From: a virus
Length of the DNA stretch: 64,000 nt
IMG/VR virus record: IMGVR_UViG_3300024354_000016
Span: 1-64,000 of that record
Reading direction: 5' to 3' (one strand)
Shown here: one piece after another, positions 7,280 through 15,953 of the stretch
Layout of the letters: each line of letters starts with the position of its first letter
Numbering within the stretch: the first letter of the stretch is position 1
The notes under the pieces: generated by a model
What the model saw: only the letters and a program-made list of their open reading frames with translations
What the model was told of the DNA's origin: nothing
Database searches by the model: none
Position numbers and translations under genes: made by a program

Positions 7280-8982
7280 TGTACGTTAAGTCTAAGACTA
7301 AAGATATCGTCGATAATCCTCAAGAACTTAGAGAGATTGTTACCTCTACTCTTTCTAGGATGGCTGCTGTTGCTGGTCGAACCCTTGGCCCAGGTGGTGC
7401 AGTAACCTTAATTGAACGAGAAGGAATGCCGCCGCTCCTGACCAAAGACGGCGTCACGGTGATTAAATCGTTAGGTCTTCCTAACGCTGCTGCAAATACC
7501 GTGCTTGATACATGCAAGGAAATCTCCCTCAATACCGCTCGCGACGCCGGTGACGGAACTACCACAGCCATCGTGTTAGCTGACGCACTCGTTAAAGTTG
7601 GCTCAGATTTCATGGCCAACAACAAACGATACAACCCGCAAAGATTGGTAAATCAGATCCGTAAGTGCTATGAAACCGTAGTCCTTCCGTACCTCAAAGA
7701 GGTTGCGCAGGAAGTTAAATCTGACGAGGATCTTAAAAGGGTCGCGCTCATCTCAGCTAACGGGGACGAAGACGTTGCCAGCGTAGTTGTTAAAGCTTTC
7801 ATGGCTGCCGGTGAAGATGGTCACATCTTGATTCAAGAAGATCAAGGCGGAGGGATGAGAGTTGAAACGGTAGACGGTTATATCGTCACGTCTGGTCTGC
7901 GAGATATTGGCGCTATTGGATCTGCGTTTATTAACGACCGCGCTAATCAGCAGGTTCGCATGGATGCTGGACTGGTAGTTTTGTTCGACGGTACACTAAA
8001 CGACCTTGTGCTTCCTGCTGCTATCCAGGCAGCCTTTGAATCCGATGAGGCATACTTTGGAAAGCCTATTTTGGTGATGGCACACGGATTCGCCGATCCT
8101 GTGATTGAGAAGTTTCTGAAGACTTCCAAGGGCGGAGTTACGGTTCTTCCCGTGAAAGTGCCTAAATCTACCCTGGCCAACTCAAAGACCATGTTCTTGC
8201 AGGATATGGCTGCTTACACCGGTGCCACCGTCATGGATCCGGCAAGTGCCCCTAGTTTTACTGGCGAAGATTTTGGATCATTCACGTCGGCTAAGATCAA
8301 CACGTATGAGACATTTGTTCAGAGCGAATCGGACGCTGATCTTATCGACACCCGCGTAGCTGAGCTTAAAGCGGTAATGGCATCTGCTCATTCTGAGCAT
8401 GATCGGGCACATCTTAGAGCTGCTATCGCTAAGCTTACTGGTGGTATCTCTACCGTGTGGGTTGGCGGCATGACGGATGCTGAAGTTAGGGAGAGAAGAG
8501 ATCGCGTGCAAGACGCGGTTGAGGCGGTCAGATCGGCCGTCGCAGAGGGTATCGTTGCAGGTGGTGCAGCTACTCACCTAGCACTATCTCAGCGTATTCG
8601 TGCTGTCGCGGGTCTTGATCCTGCGTGGCACATACTCGCTATCGCGCTTGAAAGACCATTTGAAGTGTTGTTGTTTAACTGCGGCGAAGACGATAGAACA
8701 ACAGACATTAAAGAGACAATCAAATCATCCATCGATAGCAATGGTATTCCTCGTGTTATCTTTGACGCCGAGAGACACGATTTTATGAATCCATTTGAAG
8801 CCGGCATCGTTGAGCCTGCTAAAGTTCATCGTGTAGCTATCGGCAACGCGATCTCTGTTGCGTCTCTCATGGTAACTCTTGGCGGTATCGTTGTTGCGCC
8901 TCGCGATTACAACCTTGAAACTCAAATGGAACTCAGCAAAGCTGCTCTTAAAGACATGATGAACGAGGCAGGACAAGAATGA
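7276..8982 (+). CDS. groEL-like: phage-encoded GroEL-type (group I) chaperonin
   Basis: A 568-residue chaperonin-60 homologue near full GroEL length (548). Conserved elements are TLGPGG (36-41), TKDGVTV (56-62), GDGTTT with the ATP-site Asp (92-97), and KLTGGISTVWVGG (386-398) leading to DRVQDAVEAVRSAVAEGIVA with the catalytic-type Asp near 413 and VAGG. The apical domain is divergent and the GGM-repeat tail is absent. No GroES partner gene is recognised nearby. Phage GroELs are known from a few large phages (phiEL, OBP, AR9), where they are thought to fold phage proteins without host GroES. The gene sits in the replication block, overlapping both neighbours by 4 nt. Confidence 0.93.
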   Translation: MMYVKSKTKDIVDNPQELREIVTSTLSRMAAVAGRTLGPGGAVTLIEREGMPPLLTKDGVTVIKSLGLPNAAANTVLDTCKEISLNTARDAGDGTTTAIVLADALVKVGSDFMANNKRYNPQRLVNQIRKCYETVVLPYLKEVAQEVKSDEDLKRVALISANGDEDVASVVVKAFMAAGEDGHILIQEDQGGGMRVETVDGYIVTSGLRDIGAIGSAFINDRANQQVRMDAGLVVLFDGTLNDLVLPAAIQAAFESDEAYFGKPILVMAHGFADPVIEKFLKTSKGGVTVLPVKVPKSTLANSKTMFLQDMAAYTGATVMDPASAPSFTGEDFGSFTSAKINTYETFVQSESDADLIDTRVAELKAVMASAHSEHDRAHLRAAIAKLTGGISTVWVGGMTDAEVRERRDRVQDAVEAVRSAVAEGIVAGGAATHLALSQRIRAVAGLDPAWHILAIALERPFEVLLFNCGEDDRTTDIKETIKSSIDSNGIPRVIFDAERHDFMNPFEAGIVEPAKVHRVAIGNAISVASLMVTLGGIVVAPRDYNLETQMELSKAALKDMMNEAGQE

Positions 8983-9731
8983 TTGCCAAATTTTTAAATA
9001 CTCAAGCAGGTAAATATGTTATGGTTTTTGCCGCTGGTGCGGCGATCACCTTTCTCGTTCTCCCGTCCTACTCCTCCTCTAAAGAGGAATATCTCAAAAG
9101 AGAGAAAGAGATTACTGAATCTTATGAGAAAAAGATTTCAGAGAAAGAAAGCGAATTTCAGCAACTCAAATCCAAGCAGCAGGAAGAGATTACTAACCTT
9201 AAGCAAGAAAGGTTGGCACTTGAATTTGAGTACAGACAAAAAATTGATTCACTTGTTTCTGAAAATACTTCTCTCAAAAAATCTACTGAAAAAGTAACGA
9301 TTATTACATCTTATCCAGATGGCCGCGTAGAGAAGAAAATTGTCTCCCGCGAGACAGTTGAGAAAGAGTCTCAAAAAGTCACCCAAGTTAAACTCGAAGC
9401 AGAGCAAAAACTAAAAGAAACAAAAGAGCTTCTTCAAAAAGAGTTTGAAGTCCGTCTAACCGAGATTAACTCGGTTCATGAGACTGAGAAACAGAAACTT
9501 ACCCTTGAACTTTCTCAGACCCAAGAAAAACTTAAAGAAGAGCAGCAGAAGAACACGACGGTGTCCATGAATCCTCGTAAGTTTAGTCTGGGCGTGGGTA
9601 AGAAGACAAATTTTAATAATTTTGTAACGGCTGAATATGACTTCTACGGTCCGCTTTACGCCGGCTCGATATTAGATTTCAAGGGTACATCTTATGATGC
9701 GATGGGATTATCTGTAGGGGTTAGATTCTGA
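8979..9731 (+). CDS. membrane-anchored coiled-coil protein with outer-membrane-like C terminus
   Basis: 250 residues: one N-terminal membrane segment (about 13-30), a long charged coiled coil (about 34-195, broken by a beta-like TIITSYPDGRVEKKIVSRE), and a C-terminal section of about 50 residues with alternating hydrophobics that ends GLSVGVRF. A terminal Phe after alternating residues resembles a bacterial outer-membrane beta signal. The order (inner-membrane anchor, periplasm-spanning rod, OM-like end) recalls spanins, but no spanin family is recognised. Its position after the chaperonin is unusual for lysis genes. Confidence 0.65.
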   Translation: MIAKFLNTQAGKYVMVFAAGAAITFLVLPSYSSSKEEYLKREKEITESYEKKISEKESEFQQLKSKQQEEITNLKQERLALEFEYRQKIDSLVSENTSLKKSTEKVTIITSYPDGRVEKKIVSRETVEKESQKVTQVKLEAEQKLKETKELLQKEFEVRLTEINSVHETEKQKLTLELSQTQEKLKEEQQKNTTVSMNPRKFSLGVGKKTNFNNFVTAEYDFYGPLYAGSILDFKGTSYDAMGLSVGVRF

Positions 9732-10081
9732 TGCCGAAGTATCGGTTTATATGCAGCTGCGGCGCCGAGGTTATCAAGTACACCTCGGCATCTACCTTTT
9801 CTTTAATCTGTTCCGCCTGCAACAGCACCATGAACCGTCAAATTCCTCTAACGGTAGAGCAGTCTACAGTTAAAGAGCTTGTAGACTCTTACACCGGTGT
9901 GCATCTGCCGCCAGATAATAAAGAAATCCTGGACGCCAGAAGATCTGAGCATTTCTGGAGTGTCGAAGTCCCTCGTTTAGTAACGGAGTATCCAGTTGAG
10001 CACTCCCTCCAAGAGGGCTGGATGTATGTTGATGAACAGGGTAAACTTCAAGTACACACAAAACCTCCGCATAAGAGGTAG
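9731..10081 (+). CDS. small zinc-ribbon protein (FmdB-like N terminus)
   Basis: A 116-residue protein opening with a zinc-ribbon pattern, MPKYRFICSCG ... CSACN (Cys8/10 and Cys27/30 as likely ligands), like FmdB-type regulatory domains. The rest is soluble and mixed. ATG overlaps the TGA of the coiled-coil gene, and the stop is 2 nt before the Rad50-like gene. The role is unknown; a DNA-, RNA- or protein-binding adaptor is plausible. Confidence 0.65.
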   Translation: MPKYRFICSCGAEVIKYTSASTFSLICSACNSTMNRQIPLTVEQSTVKELVDSYTGVHLPPDNKEILDARRSEHFWSVEVPRLVTEYPVEHSLQEGWMYVDEQGKLQVHTKPPHKR

Positions 10082-10083
10082 CA

Positions 10084-11838
10084 ATGTATATTAAATCAGT
10101 GACCATCGAGAACGTTCTCTCGATAGAGAGCGCATCTGTCTCATTTTCAGAAACTGGTCTTTTGTTAGTTGATGGGTGGAACTATGACACAGAATCGGCC
10201 AATGGGGCCGGTAAATCGGCAATATTTCATGCCTTATCGTGGGGGCTCTACGGACAATATCCCCGCGGAGTGTCTATCACTGATTTTGTTCGTCAGAACG
10301 CTAGAACTACTAAAGTTACAGTGGACATTGAACTCTCAGCAAACCGAATTCTCAGAGTTGAGCGCAACCGTCCGAAATCCTTCTATGCTGCTGTCAACGA
10401 CGTTGAGATTACTGAGTCTGAATATGAAAGACTGATCCCGTTGGACTATGATCAGTTCATACTGGCTCAGTACTTTGCCCAAGGGCTTGGGATAAGGTTT
10501 ATCGATCTTAATGACTCCGGTAGGAAGGACCTCATCCTGAAGCTTATGCGAGCTGATGGTTTTGCTGAATCAAGAAAAAAGATCGAACTAGATATGAAAC
10601 GGTTGCTGTCAGATAAAGCAACCATCTCAAGCACGATATCTACTTTTGCGGGTAAGTTATCTGCTTATCAAGATTCGCTTGTCGATTCAAAATCTCTCCA
10701 CAAAGAGATATCTGCTCTTGAACGAGCCATCGGCGACGTCGACGTCAAGATACAAAAACTGTCTAACATACAACCGCCAGACGACACAGATAAACTATCT
10801 GAATTAATAGAAAAATTAAATTCTAAACTCAGAGACATATCGCTTAATAATGGCAAACTGAAAGCTTATCGACAACAACTGTCTGAGCTGAAGAATACTA
10901 AAGAACCGGAAGACTCGTGCGATGGCGAGTGCCCAAATTGCTCAACTGAATTAAATATTCTGCCATCTGGCTTTGTCAAGCACGATAGGCAATCTTTCGC
11001 TCTCAAGATAAAAGCGCACCGCGAATCGATGTCCGCCAAGATCGACGCCCTAACATCATCAATAATCGCCTTGGAGACAGAGGTCTCAAAAGAGAGATCC
11101 GTATTAGATGCCATTTCTGCTCTTAAAAACAAGATGCGCGAATCCATGTTTGACTATGAGACCGCCCAATCTCGCCTGTTGGAGTTAAAAGCTTTCCGCA
11201 GGGAGAAAGAAATAGAGCACAAAAATCTGCTTAAAACGCGCGATCAGCAAAGTGATTTATTAATCAAAATCAAACAGTTACAAGATCAACTATCTGAAAA
11301 TAAGTCAAATTTAGATTCGATTATAGATGAGATTGTTCGTCTTGAGGCCGCATCTGCAATACTTTCACCAACCGGTGCACCAGCTTACGTTATGGACTCT
11401 GTTATCCAGGCGCTCAACGATAAGATTCAAGAAATTGTCCAGTTTGTCTGGCCAAACTCGTCTTACGAACTTCTCTCCTTCAAGGAGAATAAGTCTGGCA
11501 CGGTAACATCTAAGATGTCTGATTCGCTTACGGTAGACGGTGTCAAACGGCCAGTAGGTTCGCTATCTGGTGGCGAAAGGAGATGTTTATCTTTGGCCAT
11601 AGATTTCGCCATAGCAGATGTCGTGGCCAGATACACGGGGGCGCAACTTAACCCGTTGATATTAGATGAACCTTTTGATCACCTAGACGCCTCTAATCGC
11701 ACCAGGGTTATCGACTTCTTACGTGAGATGGCTGTAAAACGGTGTATAGTAGTAATAGACCATGCGTCCGAAGCAAAAGCTTTATTTGATCAGTCCATTA
11801 CAGTCACCAAGAAGAACGGCGTATCAGTAGTTTCATGA
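10084..11838 (+). CDS. SbcC/Rad50-like recombination ATPase (T4 gp46-like)
   Basis: A 584-residue SMC-type ATPase. The N-terminal Walker A is ANGAGKS (39-45). Coiled-coil arms flank a zinc hook CPNC (283-286). The C-terminal signature LSGGERR, Walker B LILDEPFDHLD and a VVIDH switch follow. With an Mre11-type nuclease it resects DNA ends for recombination-dependent replication and may degrade host DNA. The likely partner is the SbcD-like protein at 23790, or the larger phosphoesterase at 14272. The arms are short compared with cellular SbcC (about 1050), as in phage gp46 proteins. Confidence 0.92.
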   Translation: MYIKSVTIENVLSIESASVSFSETGLLLVDGWNYDTESANGAGKSAIFHALSWGLYGQYPRGVSITDFVRQNARTTKVTVDIELSANRILRVERNRPKSFYAAVNDVEITESEYERLIPLDYDQFILAQYFAQGLGIRFIDLNDSGRKDLILKLMRADGFAESRKKIELDMKRLLSDKATISSTISTFAGKLSAYQDSLVDSKSLHKEISALERAIGDVDVKIQKLSNIQPPDDTDKLSELIEKLNSKLRDISLNNGKLKAYRQQLSELKNTKEPEDSCDGECPNCSTELNILPSGFVKHDRQSFALKIKAHRESMSAKIDALTSSIIALETEVSKERSVLDAISALKNKMRESMFDYETAQSRLLELKAFRREKEIEHKNLLKTRDQQSDLLIKIKQLQDQLSENKSNLDSIIDEIVRLEAASAILSPTGAPAYVMDSVIQALNDKIQEIVQFVWPNSSYELLSFKENKSGTVTSKMSDSLTVDGVKRPVGSLSGGERRCLSLAIDFAIADVVARYTGAQLNPLILDEPFDHLDASNRTRVIDFLREMAVKRCIVVIDHASEAKALFDQSITVTKKNGVSVVS

Positions 11839-12284
11839 TGGAAAGTTTTGTTAAAAAACTAAATGATATCAAAGATCTGCTGAAGGCCAACTTGATGCCA
11901 AGCCTGAGGATGCCGTCCATTGAGCCGCCAAAACCCCCGAAAGCTCCGTCCTTGGCGCCGAAGTCCAAAAAGAACCCTATCAAGGTTGCGCAGCAGGTCA
12001 AAACCCCAGATGCAAAAGATTTTGCTATGGGACAGGCAACCCTGCAGGTCAAAGCGTCATCTAATCCTCTCGCTTTCACCACGAAATCTGAGGGTGAATC
12101 TTACCACTACCACATCGTTCAAAACGGCTACCGGATCACCGATAAGCCGGTGAGCATGGAAGAGATTAACGTCAAGCACGGCGGGGTAAAAAGATTAGAA
12201 GGCGCTGGCTTTCATCTTGTCCCCGTGGTTAAAGAAAAGTTAAAACTCGAGAAGAATGGCCAGTGGTCGATAGTTAAAGAATAA
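11835..12284 (+). CDS. hypothetical protein with C-terminal NGQW motif
   Basis: 149 residues: a helical start (MMESFVKKLNDIKDLLK), a Pro/Lys linker (PPKPPKAPSLAPKSKK), then a compact domain with YHYHIVQNGYRITDKPVS and GAGFHLVPVV. It ends LEKNGQWSIVKE. The last segment recurs near the N terminus of two other window proteins (27643 and 47586). The function is unknown. It overlaps the Rad50-like gene by 4 nt, but the composition recalls minor virion proteins. Confidence 0.6.
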   Translation: MMESFVKKLNDIKDLLKANLMPSLRMPSIEPPKPPKAPSLAPKSKKNPIKVAQQVKTPDAKDFAMGQATLQVKASSNPLAFTTKSEGESYHYHIVQNGYRITDKPVSMEEINVKHGGVKRLEGAGFHLVPVVKEKLKLEKNGQWSIVKE

Positions 12285-12294
12285 CGAGGCCACT

Positions 12295-12930
12295 TTGAAA
12301 ACTATTCTTGCTCTAGATCCCGGAGGCTCTTCCGGGTACGCGGTAGCTCGCATTGTAGGCGATTGCTGTGAAATCGTGGAATACGGTTTCATCGACGTCG
12401 ACACTTCATCTCAATACATAGGGGATTGGTGTCTCGATCTCAAGAGGCGCATCTCAGAGCTTCAGAATCGCGTTCAGGCTGATGAGATCGCCGTCGAAGA
12501 CTACTTCTTCGGGTCTAGATTTGCATCAGGTTCTAATGTCAATCCTGCGTACCGAACCGTTATCCATATGTGGGCCAGAGAGCAAAATCTGCACTATGAG
12601 GTTTTGAATATCTCTAACTGGAAGGTTTTTGCCGCTGGCAGATCGACCCCGACTAAATTGCAAAAACAAAAGTGGGGATCTGGTCCAGCTAAAAAGCTCA
12701 TGATCGTTCAAGCCCTCTGGGAACGTTTTGGCGTGCGGTTCCCTAATCACAGCATCTCAGAAAACACCGGCAAACCCATACACTTTCGCTTTGACGTTGT
12801 GGACGCTGTTGCGCAAGCGATGTACGCTTCGTATCTTAGATTTAATTGTAAAACATTTAAATGCACGGTTTCAGTACCGCCAGACGTGACTTTTAAAAAG
12901 GTCAATAAAAAGCAATTTTTATATGATTGA
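12295..12930 (+). CDS. RuvC-like Holliday junction resolvase
   Basis: The 211-residue RNase H-fold nuclease has the RuvC acidic set: Asp in ILALDPGGSSGYA (D8), Glu in AVEDYFFG (about 68), and the C-terminal DVVDAVAQAM pair. It should cut branched recombination intermediates before packaging. The start is TTG 12295, with GAGG 6 nt upstream; no ATG lies near. A C-terminal basic tail (KKVNKKQF) may bind DNA. It lies downstream of the Rad50-like gene in the recombination block. Confidence 0.85.
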   Translation: MKTILALDPGGSSGYAVARIVGDCCEIVEYGFIDVDTSSQYIGDWCLDLKRRISELQNRVQADEIAVEDYFFGSRFASGSNVNPAYRTVIHMWAREQNLHYEVLNISNWKVFAAGRSTPTKLQKQKWGSGPAKKLMIVQALWERFGVRFPNHSISENTGKPIHFRFDVVDAVAQAMYASYLRFNCKTFKCTVSVPPDVTFKKVNKKQFLYD

Positions 12931-12966
12931 GTAAAATAACACACGATCAAATAAAAGGAGTCTACC

Positions 12967-13278
12967 ATGGCTAAGGGCAAGATCAACTACGGCAAAGCAA
13001 GCAGCATTCTTTCAAAAGCTTTCGTGGAGAACCACGCGTCCATTTCTCAAGACGAAGCAGAGCATCTGATCGCAAAGTCTGAGCAAAAGATCAAGGCTCT
13101 AAAAGAAGAGCAGGCAAATGATGAGAAGCTTATCGCTGCTCAACAGATCGTTAAAGATCTTAAAAGTGGTTACTCTTCCGTCGTAAAGCTAGAGCGCGCC
13201 AAGATCGACTTCTTGCTTGGCAAAATTCAAGAGATTGAAGATGGAGAAGTCAATCCCACGTCAGGTCTAAACCAATAA
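12967..13278 (+). CDS. small helical hypothetical protein
   Basis: 103 residues, almost entirely alpha-helical and charged (DEAEHLIAKSEQKIKALKEE...KLERAKIDFLLGKIQEIE), so probably a coiled coil. It has a strong SD (AAAAGGAG) before ATG 12967, and GTAAAAT at 12931 could be a promoter -10. No family is recognised. The expression signals suggest an abundant small protein. Confidence 0.6.
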   Translation: MAKGKINYGKASSILSKAFVENHASISQDEAEHLIAKSEQKIKALKEEQANDEKLIAAQQIVKDLKSGYSSVVKLERAKIDFLLGKIQEIEDGEVNPTSGLNQ

Positions 13279-13295
13279 TATTGCTGAGATAAAAC

Positions 13296-13898
13296 ATGAC
13301 CACTTTAAAAACACTGTATCTTGATGGCGCCAACGGGCTCAATAAAAAGCTAGCAGACGCATTCGATCTGGGTCGCAGATTCATCCTGCCGCAATATGAT
13401 AATGTAGTTCTAGAAGACGCCGTCGATGTCGCCACTACTAGCCCGATGTTCACCATCGCGAACTCAGGTTCTAACGCGCCTATTTTGGCGGGATACACAG
13501 TCCGCTACCTAGACAGCGGCGAAGAAGTTGAACTTACAGTTGAAACCCCTGTTACGCCAGGATCTACGTTTGATACCACTGTAGCCCCATCGCAGGCAGC
13601 TACGGCCAAATCACTGCGTTACTCTAGCCCGCGACCAGGGTCATACACAACTCTCCTGCAAGGATTGCAGGCTGCCGCAGCGGCTGGTAAATCTGTCTTT
13701 TCGGTGTCAATCATTACGACCGACAATCCAACGTATTTGCGCCTTAAGGGTAACTATCTTAACGCTTATTTTGCCGGTATTTATTACGCCCTAGATCAAG
13801 AAGGCATCTTTAATACCTATGAAGTTAATCTGGCGCTAGATACTTCGGATACGACTACTACAAAAGTGACATTTAACTTCTCTTTTACTTATAGCTAA
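13296..13898 (+). CDS. hypothetical beta-rich protein
   Basis: 200 residues, rich in Ser/Thr/Ala/Gly and beta-like. A central segment (SGEEVELTVETPVTPG) is followed by LLQGLQAAAAAGKSVFSVSI and a repetitive C terminus (LDTSDTTTTKVTFNFSFTYS). It looks like a virion or receptor-type beta protein rather than an enzyme, although it sits in the replication block. No family is recognised. Confidence 0.55.
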   Translation: MTTLKTLYLDGANGLNKKLADAFDLGRRFILPQYDNVVLEDAVDVATTSPMFTIANSGSNAPILAGYTVRYLDSGEEVELTVETPVTPGSTFDTTVAPSQAATAKSLRYSSPRPGSYTTLLQGLQAAAAAGKSVFSVSIITTDNPTYLRLKGNYLNAYFAGIYYALDQEGIFNTYEVNLALDTSDTTTTKVTFNFSFTYS

Positions 13899-13922
13899 CG
13901 ATAAAAACAGAAGATTTGTGTA

Positions 13923-13948
13923 AAATCCCCCGTACATACGGGGGATTT
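13923..13948 (+). promoter_or_regulatory. strong hairpin covering the SD of the next gene
   Basis: AAATCCCCCGTA and TACGGGGGATTT form a perfect 12-bp stem with a CA loop directly before ATG 13949. The GGGGGA that would act as SD is inside the stem, and no T-run follows, so translational control fits better than termination. Confidence 0.6.
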
Positions 13949-14290
13949 ATGCTTTGGTCAGAACAGAAAGATCTCTTCGAGAAGATGATAGAAGCAGAAA
14001 GAGAGCTGCTACTGAGCAAGGGCAAAGAATATGCCGGCGATAAGGATTGCCTCGCTAATTTTAAGGATGCCGATTGCATCGGCTTAAGCCCTAAGCAAAA
14101 ACTATGGGTGTACTTATCAAAGCATATGTCATCTATAGCTTCATACATAAAGAACGGTCAAGAGTTCTCAAACGAGTCCATAGAAAGCCGAATAGCTGAT
14201 GCTAGGAACTACCTCGCGTTACTATATATGTTGATTCAGGAAGAAAAGACTGAGCCAGTTAAGGTTTGTCAATGCAAAAAAAGCAAGTAA
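13949..14290 (+). CDS. small helical protein, DUF1599/Nmad-like
   Basis: 113 residues starting MLWSEQKDLFEKMIEAERE. The pattern KGKEYAG ... LANF ... KLWVYLSKHM ... SIESRIADARNYLALL resembles small phage helical proteins with a K-x-EY/NF...RI-D-x-x-NY signature, grouped with nucleotide-modification-associated (Nmad/DUF1599) domains. That is a by-eye resemblance. ATG 13949 follows the hairpin containing its SD. It overlaps the next gene by 19 nt. The C terminus is Cys/Lys-rich (CQCKKSK). Confidence 0.5.
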   Translation: MLWSEQKDLFEKMIEAERELLLSKGKEYAGDKDCLANFKDADCIGLSPKQKLWVYLSKHMSSIASYIKNGQEFSNESIESRIADARNYLALLYMLIQEEKTEPVKVCQCKKSK

Positions 14291-15888
14291 ACAAAACGGA
14301 CAAAAAAGTCTCCATCATCAAATCTTTTGCCGCTCTAGCCAAAAAGCTTAAGCGCGAAATACGCATGGAAGATCTAAAGAGTCTAGGCATAACCAAAGAC
14401 ATGGTTGCGCATCACTTTGGGTCTTTAGCCGCCCTAGAAAAAAGCGCGCGCGAGTCGCACGCAAATAGCTTTTTTGACGTTGCCGTAGAGAATCTTTATT
14501 CGCAGACAGCTCTTAAAAAGCTGAGATCAGATATCTCATCTTCTAAAAGGTTTGTTATCACTACCGCGGTGAACGGTTGCGAAGTTCACGATAAATTCTA
14601 CGCTTCAATTAAGAATTTTTGCAAAGAGAACGATGCCCAACTTTTGATCCTAATTGCTTCAGATCCTGCGCATAATCGCGACAAGCAGTGGGGAACGATA
14701 TCCGCCAGACTTCAAAATGAGGCTATTGTTCTCGAAGACACCAGCCTAAATTCAAACGTTTTTATTTCCACTATCAAGCTTTCCGCAAAACACATCGACC
14801 CGACAACCGGTCTTGGTCGCATTGGCCAAAGAAATGGCACCTTCATATACGCTTCGCCGAAGCAAAGATTGAAGGCGGTACCCGTGTCGAATAGTTCATT
14901 GCCGCATTTTATGATGACCACGGGCGCGATTACTGTGAACAACTACGATACAGACCTTTACATGTCGCAGCGTACTGCGTATATCGCAAAGAACGATCAC
15001 GTGCTCGGCGCCGTGATAGTTGAGATCGTCGACGATAAGCAATACCATTTCCGTCAGGTACAGGCTGATTCTAAAGGATGCTTTTATGATCTCGGCATCA
15101 AATATATGCCAAGTTCAAAACAAGCTGTAAGGCCAGAAGCTTTCGTACTTGGAGACTGGCATGCAGGATCTACCGATCCTTTGGCGCGTAAAGCCTGGGA
15201 AGATATCGCCAAGCTAACCAAACCTAAGAGAATACTTCTTCACGATGCTTTTGACGGCATTTCTATCAACCACCACGAAAAGCACGCGAAACTGTTAAAG
15301 GCTCAAAGAGCTGAGAATGGTCAACTGTGCCTCTCATCAGAGCTCAATATCCTTGCAAAGGATGTTAAGGACCTTACGTCTCTCACGGATGAGGTTGTGA
15401 TCGTTAAATCTAACCACGATCAATTTCTTGAGCGATATTTGCAAGAAGGCAAATACGTCGACGATCCGCAGAACCACAGGATATCTCTTGTTCTAGCGCT
15501 TCAACTTCTAGATAAGAAGGATCCGCTTAAGTACGCGGTTAACTCTTTGTGCCTGAAAGATGACAAAAAAGTAATCGATAAGGTTAAGTGGCTCTCAATC
15601 GACGACGATTACCGCGTCGAGGGTATACAATGCGGAGCCCATGGTCATCTAGGTGCTAACGGTTCCAGGGGGAGTCTGGAGGCCATGGAAACCGCGTATG
15701 GCAATTCTGTATCGGGTCACTCCCATACACCTCAGATCCTTAGAGGTGCGTGGTGCGTAGGTACGTCGTCACTTCTTAAACTAGAATATAACCGCGGCGC
15801 ATCGTCTTGGCTCCACTCGTCCTGTCTGATATATCCCGGCGGCGCTCGCCAGCTTATTAATTGTATTGACGGCAAATGGAAGCTGTAA
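14272..15888 (+). CDS. large calcineurin-like metallophosphoesterase / nuclease
   Basis: 538 residues: a helix-turn-helix-like N terminus (DLKSLGITKDMVAHHFGSLA), a middle domain, and a C-terminal metallophosphoesterase with LGDWHAG (293-299), HDAFDG (324-329), KSNHDQF (379-385) and GHSHTP near 478. This ligand set binds two metals and hydrolyses phosphodiesters or phosphomonoesters. Size and order recall the T5 A1 host-DNA-degradation protein, from memory and untested. ATG 14272 has AAGG 7 nt upstream. It is the second Mre11-type fold in the window, and is distinct from SbcD at 23790. Confidence 0.75.
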   Translation: MQKKQVNKTDKKVSIIKSFAALAKKLKREIRMEDLKSLGITKDMVAHHFGSLAALEKSARESHANSFFDVAVENLYSQTALKKLRSDISSSKRFVITTAVNGCEVHDKFYASIKNFCKENDAQLLILIASDPAHNRDKQWGTISARLQNEAIVLEDTSLNSNVFISTIKLSAKHIDPTTGLGRIGQRNGTFIYASPKQRLKAVPVSNSSLPHFMMTTGAITVNNYDTDLYMSQRTAYIAKNDHVLGAVIVEIVDDKQYHFRQVQADSKGCFYDLGIKYMPSSKQAVRPEAFVLGDWHAGSTDPLARKAWEDIAKLTKPKRILLHDAFDGISINHHEKHAKLLKAQRAENGQLCLSSELNILAKDVKDLTSLTDEVVIVKSNHDQFLERYLQEGKYVDDPQNHRISLVLALQLLDKKDPLKYAVNSLCLKDDKKVIDKVKWLSIDDDYRVEGIQCGAHGHLGANGSRGSLEAMETAYGNSVSGHSHTPQILRGAWCVGTSSLLKLEYNRGASSWLHSSCLIYPGGARQLINCIDGKWKL

Positions 15889-15917
15889 TAGCTTCTACGC
15901 TATTGATATAATAAATA

Positions 15918-15927
15918 TTTGTATAAT
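15918..15927 (+). promoter_or_regulatory. promoter -10-like element TTTGTATAAT
   Basis: It lies 26 nt before the polymerase ATG in the 65-nt gap after the phosphoesterase. No -35 at normal spacing is seen. It matches other GTATAAT boxes in the window. Confidence 0.5.
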
Positions 15928-15953
15928 CTGGCAATCAGATACATGAGGGCTGG

